This document shows positions 16,286 to 25,240 of a DNA stretch of 64,000 nucleotides, in pieces. Numbering within the stretch: the first letter of the stretch is position 1; each line of letters begins with the position of its first letter. Source of the stretch: Bifidobacterium bifidum ATCC 29521 = JCM 1255 = DSM 20456 (GTDB lineage: Bacteria > Actinomycetota > Actinomycetes > Actinomycetales > Bifidobacteriaceae); NCBI RefSeq assembly GCF_001025135.1, contig NZ_AP012323.1, positions 1,054,001 through 1,118,000 of the forward strand, read 5' to 3'. A program made the translations under genes and the position numbers. Under the pieces are notes generated by a model. The model saw nothing but the letters and a program-made list of their open reading frames with translations, was not told the DNA's origin and did not search any database.

Positions 16286-18763
16286 ATGGACGCTGGCAAG
16301 AAAATCCTGCTGGACCTATTGACCGGTTCGCTTCGGTTCGTGGTTCCGGTGTATCAGCGCAGATACTCATGGGGCGAGACGCAGTGCTGGCAATTGTGGG
16401 CTGACATCGTAACGGCCGGCCGGCATCCTGACAGAACCCATTTCACCGGGTCGATCGTATGGATGCAGGAGGGCGGCATCGGCCCGGACGGCGTCAGCCG
16501 TTGTCTGCTCATCGACGGTCAGCAGCGGCTCACCTCGGTGACCCTGCTGCTCATCGCCTTGGCAGAATACGCCCACGAACACCCGGGGAACCTGCGCTTC
16601 TCCACAGACATGATCATCGACCGCGGTTATCTTGTCGACAAGTATGCGACTGGCGAAGGCCGCTGCAAGCTGACGCTTTCCGGCGACGACCGGGACGTGC
16701 TGCGCGGCATGTGCGACCATGTGCTTGCCCTTGACCGGCCGAATCATGGGAACCAGGCCGGAACAACGTCCCGGCTGGAAGCGAACCTCGATCTGTTCCG
16801 TTCCCTGGTCGCCGCAATCGATGACGTGAACACGGTGTGGAACGGACTGCAACGCCTTGAAGTCGTGTCCGTCACCCTGGACCAGGGACGCGACGAACCG
16901 CAACTGGTATTCGAGTCGATGAATTCCACCGGGCTTGATCTGGAGACTTCCGACCTGGTACGCAACTACATGCTCATGGGATGCCCCATAGCCGAGCAGA
17001 ACGCCCTGTACGCCGACTACTGGCTGCCCATGGAGCGTGTGCTCGGCAGTCTCTCATTCGACGCGTTCCTGCATGACTGGATGGTCGTCACGTTGAAGAG
17101 GCCCGTGTCCAAGAACCGATACATGTACTCGGAATTCAAACGTTTCGCAGCCGACAGCTCCCTGCCGCGCATGGAACGCACACGCGGGCTTCTGGAGAAC
17201 ATGCTGGAATATGCCGGGTATTATGCCGCCATCAAAGGCATCGCGTCTGCCGGCAGCGGCGACGCGAACGTGGACCGCCGTCTCGCCTCGATCCAAACCC
17301 TGGACAGCACTGTTACGGATCCGATGCTCCTGTACATGTTCGCGGCATGGAAGCATGAACGCATAACCCGGGACGGGCTGCTGCGCATGCTCGCGGATCT
17401 CGAATCGTATCTGTTCCGCCGAATGGTCTGCTCGGTATCCAGCAACGGACTGAACAAGCTCGTCCCGTCGTTGATCGCCAAGCTCGAATCAGTGGAAGAC
17501 GATCCGGCCGAAACCTTCGCCGCGCTGCTCCTCACCGAAACCGCCAAAGCCACGCGCATGCCCACGGATAAGGAATTCAGGCAGGCACTGCTCGGCGAGA
17601 ATCTGTACCGCCCGGCCTCGCGCTGCAAATATCTGCTCGCCGGATTGGAAAACCACAACCATCCCAAGGACCCGCGGTCCTTCGACGAATACACCGTCGA
17701 ACACATCATGCCACAGAACGCCATGGCGCATGCCGAATGGCGCGATATGCTCTCCGACCCCGGCCGATTCCCGCTGCTGGTGAACAGTCTGGGCAATCTG
17801 ACATTGACCGCATACAACTCGGAACTTTCCGACGGAACATTCGAACAGAAGAAGAACCGTGCGATCGGCGGGTATAGTAGCGAATACCTGTCCATTTCCG
17901 CCGAACTGCACGACGCCACGCAATGGGATGAACAGGCGATCGCGCGGCGCGGCGCGCGACTTGCCGATCTTGCATTGCAGGTGTGGACAAGCCCCACAGC
18001 GGGGGAACAGGCTATGCAGACTCTCCGCAGCAGGAACTTGAGCCAAGGAGAGCGCGAACAGAATGCCGTCGATTTCGCCGACTTATGCAAGAGAGGGATC
18101 CTTACAGCCGGTGACATGTTGGAAAGTCGGTATGCCGGCGTAACCGCCACGGCAACCGTAACCGAAGACCATCGCATTCGCCTGTCCAACGGCGAGATAT
18201 TCGATAGCCCATCCGGCGCGTTCCGCCGCGCCAGAATGCTCGAAACCGGCGAGAACAAGCAGATCAACAACGGTTGGACAGTGTGGAAAGTCGCGGACGG
18301 CAGAACCTTGGACGAACTGCGGCAAGTCAGCAACAATATCTCACTGCGGCGCAGCTTCTGGAATGGCCTGTATAGATATGCTGCAACGCGGCCCGACTTT
18401 GTTGCTGTATACGGCGACCCATCCGGTCGCAAGACGAACAGCGACACATGGATCAGCTTCGGCGTAGGCTCGGGGTTCTGCCACCCGGATGGAGCGTTGA
18501 ATATTCGAGACGGCTACATTACGGTCGACCTGTATTTCATCGACACGTTCCAGTACACGAAACTTTACGGCATGAAGGATTCCGTTGAACGGATGCTGTC
18601 TGCTTTGGGCGAGGCGACTTGGGACGAGCCGGAAGCCGACAAGAAGAACCGCCACCTTTTGGTACGGCATGATGTGGATTTCTCCGGCGGTATGACGGAA
18701 GCCTACCAATGGATGACGGACGGGTTGCTCGCCATGCGCAGCGTGTACGATCTGCTTGTCTGA
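16286..18763 (+). CDS. GmrSD-like type IV restriction protein (DUF262 plus DUF1524 HNH)
   Basis: 825 residues. The N-terminus is DUF262: VPVYQRRYSWGETQCWQLW near 20-38 and LLIDGQQRLTSVTLLL (about 74-89), the ParB-like NTPase part. The middle has the DUF1524 HNH signature: EYTVEHIMPQNA, then LVNSLGNLTLTAYNSELSD. The final ~130 residues (VDLYFIDTFQYTKLYG to the end) look like a DUF5655-type module. In GmrSD the two activities cut glucosylated hydroxymethylcytosine DNA of phages; here both are on one chain. It has its own GGAGG start site and standard bifidobacterial base composition, unlike SIR2-HerA beside it. Confidence 0.87.
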   Translation: MDAGKKILLDLLTGSLRFVVPVYQRRYSWGETQCWQLWADIVTAGRHPDRTHFTGSIVWMQEGGIGPDGVSRCLLIDGQQRLTSVTLLLIALAEYAHEHPGNLRFSTDMIIDRGYLVDKYATGEGRCKLTLSGDDRDVLRGMCDHVLALDRPNHGNQAGTTSRLEANLDLFRSLVAAIDDVNTVWNGLQRLEVVSVTLDQGRDEPQLVFESMNSTGLDLETSDLVRNYMLMGCPIAEQNALYADYWLPMERVLGSLSFDAFLHDWMVVTLKRPVSKNRYMYSEFKRFAADSSLPRMERTRGLLENMLEYAGYYAAIKGIASAGSGDANVDRRLASIQTLDSTVTDPMLLYMFAAWKHERITRDGLLRMLADLESYLFRRMVCSVSSNGLNKLVPSLIAKLESVEDDPAETFAALLLTETAKATRMPTDKEFRQALLGENLYRPASRCKYLLAGLENHNHPKDPRSFDEYTVEHIMPQNAMAHAEWRDMLSDPGRFPLLVNSLGNLTLTAYNSELSDGTFEQKKNRAIGGYSSEYLSISAELHDATQWDEQAIARRGARLADLALQVWTSPTAGEQAMQTLRSRNLSQGEREQNAVDFADLCKRGILTAGDMLESRYAGVTATATVTEDHRIRLSNGEIFDSPSGAFRRARMLETGENKQINNGWTVWKVADGRTLDELRQVSNNISLRRSFWNGLYRYAATRPDFVAVYGDPSGRKTNSDTWISFGVGSGFCHPDGALNIRDGYITVDLYFIDTFQYTKLYGMKDSVERMLSALGEATWDEPEADKKNRHLLVRHDVDFSGGMTEAYQWMTDGLLAMRSVYDLLV

Positions 18764-18828
18764 TTGCTCGATCTGCTACGTGTTCAGCACTGTATAGAAT
18801 GAGCATAACCATCCGAAAAGAGGCCGCC

Positions 18829-19026
18829 ATGAAATACGGGATGAGGAAACCCAGTTGGAAGAAGAGCCTGTCCGCGCGTACGAAGGGCCGCGCCACCCGT
18901 GCGGTCAAGCGTGCGCTGATTCCCGGTTACGGCAAGAAGGGCATGGGATGGCTGCATCCCAAGCGCAAACTGTACAACACGGTCTACAAGAAGACCACGT
19001 TCAGCTTGTTCGACCTGTTCAAGTAG
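18829..19026 (+). CDS. Small basic protein of unknown function
   Basis: 65 residues, strongly basic (MKYGMRKPSWKKSLSARTKG, later GWLHPKRKLYNTVYKK), with a good AAAGAGG ribosome-binding site. No domain is recognised. The charge suggests nucleic-acid or ribosome association, but this is only inference. It sits just after the defence island. Confidence 0.6.
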   Translation: MKYGMRKPSWKKSLSARTKGRATRAVKRALIPGYGKKGMGWLHPKRKLYNTVYKKTTFSLFDLFK

Positions 19027-19049
19027 TCAGGGCTAAAGGGGGAAATCAC

Positions 19050-19220
19050 ATGTGTTCCAATCCAGACACGTACGAGTTCCGACTTTCATTAGACCTTCCT
19101 CAACAGAGCGCCGTTCCTACTGATACGTTTTCTGCCTTGCGAGAAGTCCATGAATATTCAGCGGAGAACGGCCCGCGTTTCCACACGGCTGCTGAGATGT
19201 TTGATTCTCTGGGAATATGA
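19050..19220 (+). CDS. Small acidic protein, antitoxin-like
   Basis: 56 residues with an AAAGGGGGAAAT start site, 23 bases after the preceding small gene. The end (FHTAAEMFDSLGI) resembles the tail of RelB/DinJ-type antitoxins, but no toxin gene follows; the next gene is on the other strand. It may be an orphan antitoxin. Not recognised with confidence. Confidence 0.5.
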   Translation: MCSNPDTYEFRLSLDLPQQSAVPTDTFSALREVHEYSAENGPRFHTAAEMFDSLGI

Positions 19221-19287
19221 CAGGTCCCGCCATGCGAACATTGCGCATGGCGGGATCTGGTTTTGTCGCTGTTGAGCTGTCGGACAC

Positions 19288-20091
19288 TCAGGCGAGCATG
19301 ACCTCGATGTTGTTGCCTTCCGGATCGTGCACGAAAGCGGCGTAATAGGTCGGTCCGTAGTTCGGGCGCAGGCCGGGCTGTCCACCGACTTCGTTCGTAT
19401 CCTCGTTATCCTCGGCACTTTCGTCGTATTCTTCGCTGAACGAGTATCCCAGATTGCGCGTCATCGCATTCTCGATCACGTCATAGGCCCACATGCGTTT
19501 GTCATCATATCGAGCGAAAGCGAGTGTGCTGGAAATCAACAGCATGCTGTTCAGTGGTTCCCATTGCCGCATGTCCTTGTCGTTCTCGGCCTGTGCAATG
19601 GCGTCCAACGGCACGTAGCGTTTGAGCAGACCGTAGACGGAGAAACTGGCGGCGAGCACGATTGCCATCCACGGGAACGTCGGTGACTGCGCAGTGAACG
19701 TGCCCACGCCCAGCGCCACGTTGAGCAGAGGCGTAGTCAGGTACGCGATTGAGGTCTGCAGCGCCTGGCCGTTGACCACCAGATATATGTACAGCAACCA
19801 ATTCACGCTGATAGCCGTGGTGGCGGCGAGTTCCAGCGCGAACAGCCTTTTGCTCCGCTGTGCGCGTCAAAGCGCGGCGATCGCGCGATGATATGCGCGA
19901 TAGCGGCGGAACGCCATCAGCAGCGCAATCATGACCACCAGCGTGGCGATCAGCCGATACGCCAGCACGCTGATGGCGTTCATGCCGGACAGCGCGTGCC
20001 AGTACAGCGGCAGCACGCCCCAGCCGATATTGGAAACGAGCAGCGCGGCAATCCCCATCCGCGTCTGCTCGACAGCACGAACCGAAGTCAT
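19288..20091 (-). pseudogene. RarD/EamA transporter remnant fused to a VOC-domain tail
   Basis: From ATG 20091 the frame encodes a RarD-type transporter N-terminus (MGIAALLVSNIGWGVLPLYW), meets TGA at 19867-19869, and continues in the same frame (LELAATTAISVNWLLYIYLV to YGLLKRYVPLDA). After that the homology ends. A segment I cannot place (about residues 165-225, with an acidic stretch) is followed by GPTYYAAFVHDPEGNNIEVM, the end of a glyoxalase/VOC protein. The gene is therefore a deletion chimera of a permease and a VOC enzyme, plus a nonsense codon. Not functional as a transporter. Confidence 0.7.
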
Positions 20092-20208
20092 ACCCGCCAC
20101 CATAGTGCCTGATGTGCCACTGCCGTGCGTGTGCTCACACGGCATTTGTTAGAAGCTTTTCCGGGAATCGAATACAAGTTATCCCCGACCCAATACGGTC
20201 CGATTATC

Positions 20209-21129
20209 TCAGCACCGCTCCCGAATGAAATCGAAGATCATATCGAACACCTGCGGGCTCCAGAAGTCGTGCTCGTGTTCTGCGCCGTCGACCAGCACCA
20301 GCCGCGAGTCCACGCCGTGTTCAAGAAGCCTCTTGTGCATCTTGACCGACTGCCGGTAGGGGACCACGGTGTCGGCGGTGCCGTGCAGCAGCATCGTCGG
20401 CGGGTAGGCCACCCCGTCACGCACCTGCAGGTACGGGCTCATGTCGGCCGCCCGGCGGCGCACGTCGTCGCACAATCCGGTTTCATGGGTCGCCCCGACC
20501 ACTGCGGCGAACGGGCCGAAATAGTACAGCCGGAACGGGTCATCTTCGTTGCCGAACGCGTCGATCGCCTCCATCATGTCGGTGGGCGGGAAGCAGCTGA
20601 CCACGAAGCTCACCGCGTCGCTTTCGGTGGCATAACTGCCGTCTTCATACCGCGGGTCGTCGGCAGTGAGCCCCACCAGCAGAGACGTGTTGCCGCCGGA
20701 CGACGTGCCCCAGATGCCCAGCCGCTCAGGGTCGATGTGCCACTGCCGCGCGTTCGCCCGCAGGTACCGGATCGCCGCCTTGACATCCTTCAGATAGGCA
20801 GGGAACACGGCACTGGCGTCACGCGAGGCGTTGCGATGGTTCACCGTCGCCACCACGAATCCCTCTCGCGCCAGTTCGGATAGCTGCGGGATCTCGTAAT
20901 CACGGTCCGGTGTGGTCCACGCGCTACCCTGCACGAACACCACGGTGGGGTAGCGGCGGTCATCATCATCGCCGGTGGATTGCGGCGCGATGATGTCCAT
21001 CACCAGATCATCGGCCCCGGTGCGATACGCCACGTTGCGGGTGAGCCGGGCCAGGCCGGTGAGCGTGGGATTATTCGGTACGTGGACGGTTTCGACGGTT
21101 CGGTCTTCTGACGGCGTGATATTCGGCAT
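20209..21129 (-). CDS. Alpha/beta-hydrolase fold esterase (BD-FAE-like)
   Basis: 306 residues without a signal peptide. The nucleophile elbow is GTSSGG (WGTSSGGNTSLL), the acid is in HGTADTVVP and the histidine in AEHEHDFW, all in the right order. YPTVVFVQGSAW is the oxyanion-hole segment. Such enzymes hydrolyse carboxyl esters, for example acetyl or feruloyl groups on plant glycans, which suits a gut bifidobacterium; the true substrate is unknown. No good ribosome-binding site is visible at ATG 21129. The gene diverges from trmI across a region with a long inverted repeat. Confidence 0.87.
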   Translation of the reverse strand: MPNITPSEDRTVETVHVPNNPTLTGLARLTRNVAYRTGADDLVMDIIAPQSTGDDDDRRYPTVVFVQGSAWTTPDRDYEIPQLSELAREGFVVATVNHRNASRDASAVFPAYLKDVKAAIRYLRANARQWHIDPERLGIWGTSSGGNTSLLVGLTADDPRYEDGSYATESDAVSFVVSCFPPTDMMEAIDAFGNEDDPFRLYYFGPFAAVVGATHETGLCDDVRRRAADMSPYLQVRDGVAYPPTMLLHGTADTVVPYRQSVKMHKRLLEHGVDSRLVLVDGAEHEHDFWSPQVFDMIFDFIRERC

Positions 21130-21141
21130 GAGGCAATGTTA

Positions 21142-21298
21142 CAGCGAATGGTTCTCAATAAGAAAGGTGCGAGTCCGTTATGTGAGGAAACGAACACGGA
21201 TTACTTCATAAGCCCGGTATTTTGCCGGTCTCTGAAATGTTCGATTGTGCGGAAATGTTCGGAATCCTCGCACTTTTCTTATTGAGAACGATTCGCTG
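21142..21298. repeat. 32-bp inverted repeat pair between the esterase gene and trmI
   Basis: Bases 21142-21173 and the complement of 21267-21298 match at 30 of 32 positions, sharing GGTTCTCAATAAGAAA-like cores, with a spacer of 93 bases. They could be the arms of a miniature element or two copies of a regulator site (each contains TTGAGAAC-ATTCGC) serving the two divergent genes. The spacer has no gene. Confidence 0.6.
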
Positions 21299-21369
21299 CT
21301 ACATCCGGAACGCAGCGCGCGGGTGCGCTAAACTGTGTACAGCTCAGAAACTCACCCCAAGGAGATGCC

Positions 21370-22470
21370 ATGAACCCGAGACGCGGGCCGATCGTCGCAG
21401 GCGAGAAGATCCAATTCACCGACCGCAAGGGCAAGAAGATCACCGACCAGCTGACCGCCGGTGGCGTCACCCAGACCGAGCACGGGATCATTCTGCACGA
21501 CGACGTGATAGGCCGCACCGAGGGCGTGGTCGTCACCACCGTCACCGCCAAGCGCGAGGCTCAGGTCAATGCGGACCATCCCGAACGCGACCGGAACAAG
21601 CCGTGGAAGGCGACCCGTGCGATCGGCGGCTGGCAGTATGCGGTCATGCGCCCCCGTCTCGCCGACTACGTGCTCTCCATGCCGCGCGGCGCCCAGATCA
21701 TGTACCCGAAGGACATCGCGCAGGTCATCCAGCTCGGCGACATCCGAAGCGGCCTCAACGTGCTCGAATCTGGTGCCGGATCGGGCGCGATGAGCGTCAA
21801 CCTGCTGGATGCGGTGGGGGAGTCCGGCCGCCTGACCACCATCGAGCTGCGACCCGAATTCGCCCGTGTGGCCGACGCGAACGCCACGCTGTATTACGGC
21901 GAACGCCCGCAGTGGTGGGACCTCAAGACCGGCGACTTCGACTCGGTCGCGGCCGGCCTGCCGGAGCACTCCTTCGACCGCATCGTGCTCGACATGCTCG
22001 ACCCGTGGAACAGGCTCGAACAGGCGTACCGGGTCATCGCGCCCGGCGGCGTCCTCATCGCCTACATCACCACCACCACGCAGATGAGCCGACTCGTCGA
22101 GGCTCTGCGCGAAGCCGGCCATTGGACCGATCCCGCCATCCAGGAGACGCTGGAACGCACGTGGAAGGCGCAGGGGCTCGCCGTGCGGCCGGACCATGCG
22201 ATGATCGGCCACACCGGCTTCCTTGTGGTCTCCCGCGCGATGGCGGAGGGGTTCGCGGCCCTGCGCAAACGCGACCGCGCCACCAAGGATACGACCACTG
22301 ACATCGATTCGCTCACCCCCGAACAGCGCGAGGCCCAGCTGGACGATCTGGAGCTGCGCGACATTTCGGACCACAAGCTGCGCAAGGTGCTGCGCGACCT
22401 CGACCTGCAGACGTCCCGACTGTCGCAGGACGACCAGGCCTGCAAGCAAGGCGAGGCGACGGCGATCTGA
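21370..22470 (+). CDS. trmI: tRNA (adenine-N1)-methyltransferase TrmI
   Basis: 366 residues, an AdoMet-dependent methyltransferase that forms m1A58 in the T-loop of tRNA. The AdoMet motif is LNVLESGAGSGAMSVNLL (about 133-150). FDRIVLDMLDPWNRLEQA carries motif IV, and AQIMYPKDIAQVIQLGDI precedes the Rossmann fold as in TrmI. The N-terminal small barrel is present. The C-terminal ~60 residues are charged and actinobacteria-specific. An AAGGAG site 6 bases upstream fixes the start. Confidence 0.93.
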   Translation: MNPRRGPIVAGEKIQFTDRKGKKITDQLTAGGVTQTEHGIILHDDVIGRTEGVVVTTVTAKREAQVNADHPERDRNKPWKATRAIGGWQYAVMRPRLADYVLSMPRGAQIMYPKDIAQVIQLGDIRSGLNVLESGAGSGAMSVNLLDAVGESGRLTTIELRPEFARVADANATLYYGERPQWWDLKTGDFDSVAAGLPEHSFDRIVLDMLDPWNRLEQAYRVIAPGGVLIAYITTTTQMSRLVEALREAGHWTDPAIQETLERTWKAQGLAVRPDHAMIGHTGFLVVSRAMAEGFAALRKRDRATKDTTTDIDSLTPEQREAQLDDLELRDISDHKLRKVLRDLDLQTSRLSQDDQACKQGEATAI

Positions 22471-22589
22471 CAGCCCAATCAGGCGCGGCGAATCTTAACG
22501 GCAGGCAATGATTTGGTGATGACGGGAAGTCGAGCGCCCCTCGTCTGCCACAATGGAGGCAGTGACGTCGTACGGAAAGGTCCTGAAGA

Positions 22590-23147
22590 ATGGGCGTGAA
22601 TCTCAGCAAGGTCGAGAAAAAGGCGAAGAACTATTCCCACGTGCTGCTGGTCATGCGGCACGCGAAGGCGGAACCGTTCAACGACAAGGGCGACCATGAC
22701 CGCGAGATAACCGACAAGGGCGAGAAGCAGGCGAAGATCGTCGCCAAGGGGCTCGTCGGCATGAAACTGCTGCCCGACCGCGTCGCGTGCTCCGGCGCGG
22801 TCCGCGCCCGGCAGACGCTGGAGAGAATGCTCAAGGTGTTCGGCGACCATCCCAAGGTCGAATACCGCCAGACCCTGTACGACGGCGGCATGCAGTCCGT
22901 ATTCGACGAGCTCGCCAACGCCAAGGACAAGACCCGGGTCCTGATGGTCCTCGGCCATGAGCCGACCGTTTCGGTGAGCTGCCAGTGGCTCGCCTCCTCG
23001 GATTCGGACATGGTCAAGCTGGATCTGCTCAACCTGGGCATGTCCACCGCCTCCGTGGTGGTGTTCGGCTCCGATCAGCCGTTCAGCCGCTGGCAGGTAC
23101 ACGACGCCGAGCTGCTCGCCGTGCTCAGTCCCAAGGACTTCGACTAG
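22590..23147 (+). CDS. Histidine phosphatase, SixA-like
   Basis: 185 residues. The phosphatase signature is LLVMRHAKAEPFNDK, the RHG-type motif with RHA; the second histidine is in LMVLGHEPTVS. An Arg lies in CSGAVRARQTLERM. SixA-type enzymes remove phosphate from phosphohistidine; related small proteins have other substrates, so the specificity is open. It is the last chromosomal gene before the prophage and is followed by a GC-rich hairpin. Confidence 0.88.
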   Translation: MGVNLSKVEKKAKNYSHVLLVMRHAKAEPFNDKGDHDREITDKGEKQAKIVAKGLVGMKLLPDRVACSGAVRARQTLERMLKVFGDHPKVEYRQTLYDGGMQSVFDELANAKDKTRVLMVLGHEPTVSVSCQWLASSDSDMVKLDLLNLGMSTASVVVFGSDQPFSRWQVHDAELLAVLSPKDFD

Positions 23148-23162
23148 GGATGACGCCTTTTT

Positions 23163-23198
23163 GCCGGCCGGTCTCTCTCGCGAATGGTGACGGCCGGC
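23163..23198 (+). terminator. GC-rich hairpin after the sixA-like gene
   Basis: GCCGGCCG and CGGCCGGC pair around a 20-base loop just after the stop at 23147. It lacks a clear T-run, so termination is probable rather than certain. Confidence 0.55.
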
Positions 23199-23204
23199 TT
23201 GTGT

Positions 23205-23221
23205 TATAACCACCGTTGATA
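23205..23221. other. Proposed attL core
   Basis: TATAACCACCGTTGATA matches attR (63431-63447) at 16 of 17 bases. The 13-base identical part lies within two inverted TATAAC-type arms, as expected for a tyrosine recombinase core. It is intergenic, not in a tRNA gene. Confidence 0.55.
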
Positions 23222-23357
23222 CGCGCCACCTTGCGCAGGAGTGGCGCTGAACCGTTGGAATACTGCGGAAACGTAGACGGCGGAATGGTTTTCATGGTGT
23301 CGTACAGGCGCAACGCTGATACTAGTTTTCCGGCTGGAAACGTCGTTTTACGCCCAC

Positions 23358-23377
23358 TTAGAGTGTGATTTAGAGTG
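23358..23377. promoter_or_regulatory. Candidate integrase arm-type repeats, left end
   Basis: TTAGAGTG occurs twice, 12 bases apart, between attL and the integrase gene. The right end has a similar tandem of TGAGTGACATT. Confidence 0.45.
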
Positions 23378-23402
23378 GACTCCCTGACACGGGAGGACAG
23401 TC

Positions 23403-24623
23403 ATGGCGGGCAAGACGAAAAACAGAAGGACCGGAGGATCCGGAAGCGTGTTCCAGGACTCCAAAGGACGATGGCACTTCCGCAAGGACATGGGAACCGA
23501 CCCGGCGACCGGACGCAGACGCCCGCCGATCGAAGCCACGGGCATGGTGAAAAGCGAGGCACGCGCCCGCTTCCAGGCGAAGATAGCGGAATGGGAACGG
23601 GACGGAAGACTCCCCAGCAAGGACGGCCCCAAGACCGCTGACTACTTCGAACGGTGGATGGAGGAGCACCGGGCGGCCATCAATCCCACCACATGGCGCA
23701 ACGAATCCAGCTGGATGCGCACCATGAACGCGATCATCGGCGACATACGCCTCAACCGGCTCACCGCCAACGACATCAACGGAATGTGCAGGAGACTGCG
23801 CCGCACACGCAAAAGCAAGACCGTCAACACCTATCTCGCAGTCCTCGGCGCCATGCTCCGAACCGCGAAACGGGACGGACTCATCGCCGACGACCCGATG
23901 GAAAACGTCGGACGAATGCCGGAGGACCGGTACGAACGCCCCATCCTCGACGTCGCCGACCCAGCGAAGGTCATCGAGGCCGCGCTCGCCGAGCCCGATC
24001 CGGCGGTCGCCGTGTTCGACAGCCCGGACGAGCGTGAGAAGTGGGCACTCATGTTCGAACTCGCCTTCACCACGGGCATGCGGCCGGGGGAGAGGTATGG
24101 CCTGATGCCCTACCAGCTGGAACTGCATCATGGGATTCCCGTCATCAACGTGTGCCAGCAGGCCAAGCCGATACCAGCCGGCGCCACGATCCCGGATTGG
24201 ATGGAAGCCGAGCATCTGGATGGGGCGATCTGGCTGACCAAACCGAAGACCGCCAAAGGCGTGCGGACGGTTCCCATTCCGCAGGGGCTTTGGGACCGGC
24301 TTTGGGCGCATATCGTCAAATGGGGCGTGCCGTCCCATGGACTGGTGTTCACCAATCTTTACGGCCATCCCATCAGGCGGGACAACGAGGAGAAGCGTTG
24401 GCGCCGCGCCCTGAAGATGGCGGGACTGCCGTACGTCGACATCTACAGCGCGCGGCACTGGCTCGCCACCGAACTCGCCGCCGCCGGCGCGAGCGACGAG
24501 GAGCGCACCGCCATCATGGGCCACACCGACATCCACACCACCAGCGTGTACACGCATTGGAGGGAACGGCGGCTCGCCGAAACGCTCGACGCCGCCCTGC
24601 CAGACCTCCGCGACGGCCAGTGA
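23403..24623 (+). CDS. int: Phage tyrosine recombinase (integrase)
   Basis: 406 residues. An arm-binding N-terminus (SGSVFQDSKGRWHFRKDMG) and a SAM-like core-binding domain (about 78-180) precede the catalytic domain. Catalytic residues: Arg in TTGMRPGERYGL, Lys in TKPKTAKGVRTVPI, Arg in YSARHWLATEL, His in IMGHTDIHTT and the nucleophile Tyr in SVYTHWRERR. The first residue of the usual HxxR box is not His here (YSAR). It catalyses integration at, and with an excisionase excision from, the flanking att sites. It reads inward from attL, as is usual. A GGGAGGA site supports the start. Confidence 0.95.
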   Translation: MAGKTKNRRTGGSGSVFQDSKGRWHFRKDMGTDPATGRRRPPIEATGMVKSEARARFQAKIAEWERDGRLPSKDGPKTADYFERWMEEHRAAINPTTWRNESSWMRTMNAIIGDIRLNRLTANDINGMCRRLRRTRKSKTVNTYLAVLGAMLRTAKRDGLIADDPMENVGRMPEDRYERPILDVADPAKVIEAALAEPDPAVAVFDSPDEREKWALMFELAFTTGMRPGERYGLMPYQLELHHGIPVINVCQQAKPIPAGATIPDWMEAEHLDGAIWLTKPKTAKGVRTVPIPQGLWDRLWAHIVKWGVPSHGLVFTNLYGHPIRRDNEEKRWRRALKMAGLPYVDIYSARHWLATELAAAGASDEERTAIMGHTDIHTTSVYTHWRERRLAETLDAALPDLRDGQ

Positions 24624-24659
24624 CGGACGGCGACGGCTTTTCCGCAACACGAAAGAGTA

Positions 24660-24688
24660 TTGACACACCCCGCGCTCATCGGTAGATT
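24660..24688 (+). promoter_or_regulatory. SigA-type promoter before the ImmA-like operon
   Basis: TTGACA (24660-24665), 17-base spacer, TAGATT (24683-24688), 24 bases before the ATG at 24713. This is the best sigma-70-like promoter in the window. Confidence 0.7.
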
Positions 24689-24712
24689 GAAGACTGAAGC
24701 GAGGAGGTGCCG

Positions 24713-25240
24713 ATGTCGAAGATTACCATCGATAATCTGTCCACGCCGGCTGCAGCGGCGACGGAGACGCTACTGAAGACAGTCGCGCCTAACGGTTACC
24801 TCAACCTTCCCGTGGATCCGTCACGCGTGGCAGAGCTACTGGGCATCCAGCCGCAGAAGCTCATGCTGGATCCAAACGTTGACGGCCTGCTCGTCAAAGA
24901 CAAGTCCGGCGAGCCGTTCAAGGCGGTCTCCGATGCGTATGCTTCGCCGCAGCGTCAGCGGTTCACCACAGCCCATGAGATAGGTCACTGGGTCCATAAA
25001 TACCAGAACACGCCGGACGATGCCGTGCTCGGAAGGGTGGAGAGCCGCGACGACACTTTGTCCAAGGGAATCGATCCCGAGGAGATCTGGGCGAATCGTT
25101 TTGCCGCCGCGCTCCTGATGCCTGCCGCGATAGTCAGACGCCATTGGGGTGAAGGGCGCACCCGCGACGAGCTGGCCGAGATGTTCGGTGTCTCCCGACG
25201 ATCCATGGACGTGAGAATAGCCACCCTGGGGTTGCAATGA
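24713..25240 (+). CDS. ImmA/IrrE-type zinc metallopeptidase
   Basis: 175 residues from ATG 24713 with a GAGGAGG start site. The zinc site is HEIGHW (TTAHEIGHWVHKYQ), and EEIWANRFAAALLMPAAIVR supplies the third ligand region typical of COG2856. In ICEBs1-like elements such proteases cleave the phage repressor after DNA damage, so a role in prophage induction is plausible. It is the first gene of a two-gene operon and overlaps the next gene by ATGA. A second, distinct ImmA-like protein lies nearby at 25792. Confidence 0.88.
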   Translation: MSKITIDNLSTPAAAATETLLKTVAPNGYLNLPVDPSRVAELLGIQPQKLMLDPNVDGLLVKDKSGEPFKAVSDAYASPQRQRFTTAHEIGHWVHKYQNTPDDAVLGRVESRDDTLSKGIDPEEIWANRFAAALLMPAAIVRRHWGEGRTRDELAEMFGVSRRSMDVRIATLGLQ

